DNA of 64,000 bases, from assembly GCA_030407005.1 (NCBI GenBank), contig JAUDYN010000007.1, positions 868,001 to 932,000 on the forward strand, given 5' to 3'. Shown here piece after piece: positions 57,384 to 64,000 of this stretch (the stretch's first letter is position 1; each line of letters starts with the position of its first letter). The translations under genes and the position numbers were made by a program. This stretch comes from Desarmillaria ectypa. Its lineage: Eukaryota; Basidiomycota; Agaricomycetes; Agaricales; Physalacriaceae. The notes beneath the pieces are model-generated. The model worked only from the letters and a program-made list of their open reading frames with translations. It did no database searches and had not been told where the DNA came from.

Positions 57384-58300
57384 AAATTGCAAAATCTAGG
57401 TGTGAATGCGTAGATGGCATATCAGCATTGGGTAAAGTGAAATGGTTCTGGACACAGTGACATCGTCTGAATGTCAGGGTTCCCACCTTCCAGTTGATGA
57501 AAGGGTTGTGGCATTTAAGCCAGTCATGGCCCAAGTACATGGTCTTGGAGCCCAAGTCAGTGACCATGAGGTCAATTCATTCGCTATGGCCTCCGATGGT
57601 CATTTGGAGTTCCACAAATTCTATAATGTCCCCTGCCTTGTTGCGCATTCCATCAGCATTGTAGACCGGTATAGGGGCTGTGGCCTTCCTGGTATCCAAC
57701 CAGTGTTGTTGGACATAAGTTCGATTGATAGAGCTGCCTGTACAGCCACTATCCAACAATGCTCAGGTTGTCAATGTCTGTTTCCCAGTACATGGGGAAA
57801 GTTGAATATCCACCAAGAAGTCCCAATTGGAACTCTTGGTTCTGCAGATATAGTGGATCAGTTCATGTAGTTCGTATAGCTGTTCTCAGGCTATACTTCC
57901 TCCCGTTCTTAAGCTCTGAATGAGCTTGTCATTGATTTCCCCAAGTCTTTTGGGGTGTACTCAAATGGAGAGAACTGCCTTGGCGACTGCCAAATCCTTG
58001 GAATTGCATACTGCACGCAACATCCAATCAATCCTGAATGGTCTGAGCCATTGGAAGTCATTCTGCTTCCCCATGCGTTCAGAAGGTCAGTGGTTTGTTT
58101 TTCCAGTGTTCTGGATATCGGGGTACTGGCTTTGGATTGGCTGGCTTGCCACATCCTAAAAGCCATGTCATCCTCTTCATCAGGTACTTCGATGATAGTG
58201 GTTGTTCTGCTGAAATGCCCCCTATTTACTGCCTGGGCACTAGCAGCTTCCTCCCTGTGTTCTTTGGCCAGCACCACTCACGACGGAGTTTGAATTTCCT
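57384..58300 (-). pseudogene. protease region of chromovirus D
   Basis: On the minus strand, LDSGCTGSSINRTYVQQH at about 57700-57755 is the retroviral-type aspartic protease active site (DSGCTGS). It is followed by VTDLGSKTMYLGHDWLKCH at about 57520-57567, the second conserved protease stretch. In element B the codon after SSIN is TGA; here it is CGA. Coding similarity to element B stops near 57420. Confidence 0.8.
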
Positions 58301-58399
58301 TGGTCATTGACTCCCAGCTAGTGCCTAAGGCAACCTTCGTACGTTTGCAACCCGTACCAGTCTGGTTTGGGTAATCCTGCCCCCTTTCTATCACCTGGG

Positions 58400-61300
58400 C
58401 ACTAGCGACTTCCCTCCTTTCAGCTTTGATACTGTGACTTGCCAGTCTGGTTTGGTACTCAGCCTTGTCAGGTTTTCCACTCCCCAGACTAGTTCATCTG
58501 GGGCGTTGGTCCTAGCCTTGGTTAGAGGCACTATCCTGGTCCTCCACTGACCCTGGCGGAACTGGTGGGCTTGCCCCTCTGCTTGAGGAGGGTACTGGAA
58601 TGGTCAGACTTCTGGGAGGCCCGAAGGAGTCCCACCTACTGGTCCCTGCCAGTTGCTGTGTGCTCAGTGGCATATCTGGTGAGCTCTGCTCATTGGACTT
58701 TGTTGCGGCACCAGCACCATCTGGCAAGTCCTGCTCCAGTTTGTCAGAGGCTCGGGATTTGTCACTACAGATACTTGTGTCAGCGTCTTCTAGGAGGATG
58801 ATATACCTGTTTTTTCTTGTTGATTCTTGATTGGTCTTTGGCTTCTGTGAAGTCATGGATATATTCTTTTTCATATGTAATAGTCTGTTTTCATAATAAT
58901 CAGTCCGACCCATGGAAACTGAGGACACACCTTGAGACTTGGGTGTGCAAGAGGAATCAAACCCTTGATGCTCTACTCTTTTACCTCCTCAACTTTGAAG
59001 GTGCTTGGCACCACTGCATCAGTGGGCCCCACATATCTCACAATGTTCTTCTCTTTTCTTGTAGGACAATCCCTGCTCAGGTGACCCTTTTGGTCACACC
59101 TGAAACAGTGCCCCTCGGCCCATTGCTGGTCTAGGTCCATGGACTTCCCCGCCCCTCCATACATTGTCCACTTACCAGTTCCAGCATCGCGACTGGTGTT
59201 CCCACCAGCAGTCAGCTTTGCGGCTGAGGAACTTGTCACCCCAGTGGTGTTCTTGCTGCTGGGCTGCTGTTGTTGGGGACGCAGGCCCTGCTTCTGGCTG
59301 TCCTGAGGTGTACTAGTGGTCTGGTCAAAGACCCACTTCTGCTGTCTCTCTTCATACATCCAGAGGATGCATTCCTTCCACTCCAGATATGAGCATGGAA
59401 TGCTCACACCTATGTTGGATATAAAGGTCGTATAAGAACTGGGGACTCCCAGTCTTACCACCTTCACCATTGCACTGCATTCAGCTTCATCGGTCCTTTG
59501 GCCTGCTAGTTTGGCTTCTTCCTCAAGCTTCTGGAAGTAATGGGAGGCAGGCTATGCTCCTATGCACAAGTTGAACATGTGCTTTTCATGGATCTCCTCG
59601 ATGGCAGGATCCCGAAATTGTCATGTGACTAGGTTGACAAAATCAGCCCAGTCAGGGTATCTGAAGTGGGCAATGGTGCCGTCGAAGGCATCACCAACCC
59701 AATATTCAGGTCTCTTGTAGACCCATCAGTCCTTGGTGGCGCTCTCAAAGTGGGATGTCGTGAATAGTACCAGGTGTGACAGCACCTGGAAGTAGTGACG
59801 GAACACTTCAAAATAGGTGATGCAGTCGCCTATGAAGCATTCAATGTCGTCATGATCCCCCTTGAACAGGGCAGGGACCTTGATGAGGGTTGGCTTGATG
59901 CCCAGGTAAGGGGCATCAGCGGTGGCATTCTCGACAGGATTTGGGATAGGGTCAGGAGCACCCTGACCAGGGGGTGGTTTTGGGATCAAGTAATGATCTG
60001 GCCTGTAACCCAGGTGGCCTCTTGGTGGCTCACCCGATGGTCTTCCCCTCTCCGGTTCCTTCCCCTTTTCTTGATCCTGGAGGTAATCCACCATCATCTT
60101 GTGGGCAGATTCCTCTTTGTTGAGTTCTTCATGCATCTCTTCGATGTGCCGCTCCTTCTCTATCAGCATGGTTTTTGTCTGCTGATGGATTTCTTCTGCC
60201 ATGGCAGGAGTTCTTGATGCCCCTGCAGTGGCATTGCCTGCAGGGGCTCCTTCAGCTTCCATGTCTTCTCCTGCCCCTGCAAAGAGAAGACTACCACCCT
60301 GATAGGGGTGGTATCCTTGGTGATATACCCTATGATGCGGGGGCGAATTGGACAATGGTCATGGGTTCATGACCAGGGTATCCAGTGGGTGATCCAGATA
60401 TATTTTGTATTAGGGCTGGTGGTAGTCCAGCCCACTGTAGTAACCTGTATCGTAGGTTAACATATCATACTGGGGCCTTTGTCCCCAATCACTCCTCTCT
60501 TGCCACCTCCAGCCTCCATAGGTGCTGGAGGGTTCTCTCCAATTCCCACTGCTCATTTGGATCTCGGGGCTGAAGCCCTGGAAAGAAATCCCCTGCTGAG
60601 GGGCAGAATATACTCCGGTTGTGATTTGTGCAAATCTGGGCAGCAATGATGTTGGCCCTAGCAGAGCTGGGCCCATTGATTGGGACTCGAATAGGGTCTC
60701 CTCAGTTGAGGGCCAGCCACTCATCCATCTTGATTCTGAGCTCTTCCCAGAGATCTCTCGCTTTGACATTTCTGTGTTGAACTTCCCACATGGCAGTCCA
60801 GAAGGGACCAAAAAGTCTTCGGTCGACCTCGGAGAGATCGGGCCAGATGAAGTCCTCCCTGTTTGGATTGAATGGATCATCAGTAGCATGGGGAGAGGCC
60901 AGGATCAGGGCGTTGTCTCCAACGATGTCATTGTCGGACTCATCATTGGAGATTTCAATGACAGGGAGGGAGGAGAGAGAGATGGACTCTCCTTCCTTGG
61001 GCCATGCTTCTCGTCCCCATGGTCCATAGGGATGGTTTCAATCTATGGCGGGATCATCAGGGTGGTGGGGTCTGGAAGGACTGGGCCTTCTACTGTCATC
61101 ACTGTTGGGCGATGGGGAATCTGATCATTCCCTCTGATGTGATATATGGAGGGCAGGGGTTGGTGGATGAGGGGGGGGGCCAGGGTAAGTGGGCAGGAGA
61201 TCGTCGAGCACAAGCCGAACATCCTGCACGTATTCTTGGGCTGCCATATATGCGGCTGTTGGTCACTCCAGTGCAATGGTGGGTCATTCTATCTGGTACC

Positions 61301-61490
61301 GGAGGAGGACTGCTTGCACATTATGTATGCAGGCAGAGGAGGGCCCGGGAGTCGGGGGCCTCAAATCTGAACTCCCCTCGGAGGAGGAGGCAATTGTGAA
61401 GCAGGCGTGGGGACAGACGAGTGGTAATGTCTCTCGTTCTCCCAGTCTTGCAGGGGGTAACTCCCGGGGAATGACATGGTCCAGGTGTCA
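58400..61490 (-). pseudogene. gag of chromovirus D
   Basis: Minus-strand Gag beginning near 61483 (MSFPGSYPLQDWENERH). The central part is open for 209 codons (60355-59726), with GAGEDMEAEG, a coiled-coil helix (IEKERHIEEMHEELNKEE) and the capsid-type YFEVFRHYFQVLSHLVLF. 58973-59470 carries the CCHC knuckle CFRCDQKGHLSRDC. 58512-58928 is the linker to protease. Stops and frame changes separate these pieces, but far fewer than in elements A and B. Confidence 0.82.
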
Positions 61491-61532
61491 GGGAGGGCGG
61501 GGGGGTAGGACAGGTTGTCAGGTGCACCTTTG

Positions 61533-61670
61533 TCAGAGGAGCATCTGGATTTCTTCCTCGTAGATTAATATGGCAAGGACCGTAAAGAAAGTTAACAGGA
61601 TGGCGCCACCGATGGCAACACCGAGGGACATGGTTCGGGGTTCTGGGGGATTTTGTTCTTCTTCGGGCAT
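61533..61670 (-). CDS. pre-gag single-membrane-segment peptide, element D copy
   Basis: 45 codons on the minus strand: MPEEEQNPPEPRT, then SLGVAIGGAILLTFFTVLAI, LIYEEE and QMLL, ending in TGA. The TGA could derive from CGA, in which case the peptide once ran on a little further. The upstream MLAI seen in element B is also present, but a TAG separates it. Position between LTR and Gag and the YEEE motif after the hydrophobic part are shared with elements A and B. Confidence 0.55.
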   Translation of the reverse strand: MPEEEQNPPEPRTMSLGVAIGGAILLTFFTVLAILIYEEEIQMLL

Positions 61671-61729
61671 GAAGAAGTGCTTCTAGATAGCTAGCATTGA
61701 AGAAGCAGGGAAGGATATCTCTTGTTTAA

Positions 61730-62152
61730 TGTTAGGTGCTGACTTGGACATGTGACTTGGAGTCATCAGCTGATCTCTCTGGGCTGTTATGCATTCAAAC
61801 GATCACCCAATGTGAGAGATAGAAGCTTAGGACCTTCTGTGTTGTGTAGACAAGAAGTATATGGTTGTAATTTAAACAAGAGATAGAGTACAACTGCCTA
61901 GTTTACTCTGTTTATATAGTATTTCTACAGCGTTATAATTAGATGAAATGCTACGGTCCATGCACAAATGGTGTTGAAGTAGGATGATCCAGGAGGATCA
62001 TAGAACCAATAGAGAACGTCTGGGGTGACAGACAGTGAGAACAAGGGTGGTAGTCGGCAAATATCTGGATACGAGTCAGTTTCTTGACTAGATTAGATGA
62101 ATGAGTCATGAGTATGACTCGGATAAGATAAGATAATGGAAAAATTGTAACA
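61730..62152 (-). repeat. 5' LTR of chromovirus D
   Basis: 423 bp, TGTTAGGTGCT to ATTGTAACA, followed by the target duplication ctgtg. Partner of 53645-54067. Confidence 0.92.
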
Positions 62153-62157
62153 CTGTG

Positions 62158-63000
62158 CTGCTCATTTTACCTCATCATATTGATTCTTTATTTGAGTCAC
62201 TGCTTTTTCTAGTGCATCATGCACCTCTTTGTGGATCTGTGCCATGGTTTCAGTGAATTCTATAGCTGCTGGGTTGGCAATGGGGTGTCTTATGCTGATC
62301 CAAGCATGAGTTGTGGGTTTCTTCCATAGAGAACCATGAATGGGCTTTTTCCTGTAGTTAAATATACATGATTGTTGTGTGCAAATTTAGTCATTGATAG
62401 CCACTCACTCCAATTGTCTTGTCAGTGGTTAACAAAGATCTGGAGATATTTCTCAATCTCCTGATTTACTTGCTCTATTTGTCCATCAGTTTGTGGGTGG
62501 TAAGCAGTGGAGGCATTTGGGGTGATATTTAGCATTTGATAGAGGTCTTTCATAAAGATTGATATGAATTGAGGCCTCTGGTCAGAGATGACTACTTGGA
62601 GTATTTCATGTTTGACATAGATGTGATCACATAAAATTTGTGCCCATCCTTCTGCTAAAAGTTCTTTATAACAGATGATTAGTATAATTGTCTTGGAAAA
62701 CCTATCCACTATAATGAGTAGTGCATCATAGCCATTGGACTCTGGAAGTTCAGTGACCATATCCACTGAAATATAGGTTCACAGGGTGATGGAAATTGCA
62801 TTTGGATGAAGGGGGGTGGCCTTGGCCTGGGTGCTACTTTTAGTGCATTGGCACACTTTGTATCTCTTGACATATTGTTTGACATCTTTTTTCAGTTTAG
62901 GCCACCAGTAGTCATGAAGAATTAGTTTGGTGGTTTTTATAATTCCAGAGTGTCCTGCTATAATATGGTCATAATGATAGGCAATGATATTGCCTTGTAA
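62158..63000 (-). pseudogene. integrase part of chromovirus C (after nested element D)
   Basis: Directly after the target duplication, pol of element C resumes on the minus strand. 62422-62766 is an open integrase core stretch ([33 protein letters not shown]). In place of the catalytic-core DRGPQF it has DQRPQF. The zinc-finger part lies at about 62850-62960. Confidence 0.8.
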
Positions 63001-63395
63001 TATTATGACCCAGTTCCCATGTGATCTTGGGATCAGATGCTAACTCCTGGACTGTCTTGTGTTTAGACAATCACCCTAAGTAGGAGAGCGGTTTAGATCT
63101 TTAGATAGGTGGAGAAATGGTATATAGATTAAGTTTAGTCAAAAGATAGAGAGTATACACAAAAACTACTCTACTTATATACTAAAAACTAGAAACTAAT
63201 AATAGTATCATCCATGTGGATATCATACATGAAACACATAGAACTATATGTTTGTAAGATGACCATGGTCAGATGGTTAGAGATAGAGTGACAGCATGAG
63301 GGAATCAATCATATTATCGATGAGTGAGCAATGTTTGATAAGCAAATAATGATTAGATGTTTGAATAAGATAAAGAAAATAGAAAAATTATAACA
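63001..63395 (-). repeat. solo LTR inserted in chromovirus C
   Basis: 395 bp of the same LTR family as 3282-3664 (gacccagttc, ggatcagatgctaactcctgg, agaaaaattataaca). Its start is TATTATGACC instead of TGTTAGGACC. It is flanked by tgtaa and tataa, a target duplication differing by one transition. Pol of element C continues on both sides, so this is a solo LTR. Confidence 0.78.
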
Positions 63396-63400
63396 TATAA

Positions 63401-64000
63401 CTCCTCATCTCAGAGAATGTAAATGCATCTGTCATAGTATAGAATCCTCTGATCTTAGGTGATTCCTCACTCATGCTTTAGGGAATTGAAAATTCCCTGA
63501 TCTCATCAATCTTTCTGTCATGTCATGTCTCAAATCTTTTCTTGTTCTTTGGTGCCAGAGAGTAGGATTAAGGCATGGAAGTGCTCTAGGAGTAGGACTA
63601 CTATGTCATGGTTGTCCCTCTTTTCTTGGTCATAATCATCTCACCAGCTGAGCAAGTCAGCTTTTTAGTTGGCTATACCCACTTTATATTGCAGGATGAA
63701 GTGACACTCAGCAAGTTCTGTTATCCACTAAGCTTGTTGTCTATTCAACTTCTGCAGCTTGCAGAAGTATTGGAGATTTTGATGATCCATCCAGATCTCA
63801 ATCTCTTTCTTCACTCCCATGAGATAGTGCTGCCACTCTTCTAATGCAAGCATGATCACCAACAATTTCTTGTTATATATCTCATAGTTTCTTTTAGTAA
63901 CTGTTAAAGCTTTTGACATGAAAGCAACAGGTCTCCATTTGCCTGGGTGTTCTTGGCTGAGTATCACACCAATTGCTCTATTGCTAGCATCTACCTTGAT
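63401..64000 (-). pseudogene. RNase H part of chromovirus C
   Basis: 63728-63967 on the minus strand encodes the Ty3-type RNase H: ILSQEHPGKWRPVAFMSKAL, KRNYEIYNKKLL, LEEWQHYLMG and WMDHQNLQYF. The frame is broken after LNRQQA. The element continues beyond the window. Confidence 0.82.

Larger units (their letters stand above)
53645..62152 (-). mobile_element. Ty3/gypsy chromovirus D, nested in C, lacking reverse transcriptase
   Basis: 8508 bp with two 423 bp LTRs and a target duplication ctgtg (53640-53644 and 62153-62157), inserted in pol of element C. Minus-strand order: LTR, pre-gag peptide, Gag, protease, [foreign 1.34 kb segment], RNase H C-terminus, integrase, chromodomain, polypurine tract, LTR. 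The reverse transcriptase and most of RNase H are missing. It keeps more CpG than elements A, B and C, so it is the youngest. It cannot move by itself. Confidence 0.9.
52490..64000 (-). mobile_element. Ty3/gypsy chromovirus C, interrupted by two insertions, incomplete
   Basis: Minus-strand element whose 3' LTR is 52490-52920. Its pol continues at 52921-53639, is interrupted by element D (53645-62152), resumes at 62158, is interrupted again by a solo LTR (63001-63395), and continues to the window edge. Order on the minus strand: RNase H (right end), integrase, GPF region, chromodomain, LTR. CpG-poor and full of stops. Confidence 0.85.

Overview
The window looks like a piece of a basidiomycete (probably agaricomycete) nuclear genome. 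Host-type genes have many short introns (44-68 bp, GT-AG) and TATA boxes about 40-100 bp upstream of the start codon. Large tracts are degenerate LTR retrotransposons almost without CpG, with stop codons of the CGA-to-TGA type. No prokaryotic operons, CRISPR arrays or rRNA genes are visible. All gene models were read by hand from splice signals and frame.

Layout: (1) 1-3664, minus-strand gag part of a Ty3/gypsy chromovirus (element A) with its 5' LTR. (2) 3816-12265, a plus-strand chromovirus (element B), full length but dead, with a hybrid left LTR. (3) 12266-14946, CpG-poor intergenic DNA with an inverted fragment of the P450 upstream region. (4) 14947-17030 and 45228-47302 form a 2.1 kb inverted repeat. 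Each arm carries one copy of a 99-residue, three-exon hydrophobic protein gene; a third copy lies at 42246-42640. (5) 18970-28756 holds a secreted Kre9/Knh1-like protein, a RING-finger/membrane protein, an intact CYP53-like cytochrome P450 and a dead second P450. (6) 28757-33583 is a Ty1/copia element (TSD cagtg) that splits a RING/membrane pseudogene. (7) 34539-45229 is a cluster of RING / coiled-coil / C-terminal membrane-segment genes, some intact and some decayed. (8) 47.9-52.5 kb is a direct, CpG-stripped and broken duplicate of the 20.7-26.4 kb block (RING tail, P450-1, start of P450-2). (9) 52490-64000 is a minus-strand chromovirus (element C) invaded by another chromovirus (element D, 53645-62152, TSD ctgtg) and by a solo LTR. 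Element D has lost its reverse transcriptase and carries a foreign LTR-like segment there.

The most unusual host content is the local expansion of two apparently undescribed families: the RING / coiled-coil / membrane proteins (possible membrane-anchored ubiquitin ligases) and the 99-residue hydrophobic proteins. They sit beside a benzoate-hydroxylase-type P450 in a locus repeatedly duplicated, inverted and hit by transposons. Whether these genes work together cannot be told from the sequence. The retroelements show what looks like cytosine-methylation-driven decay, including loss of a reverse-transcriptase active site by two CpG transitions.
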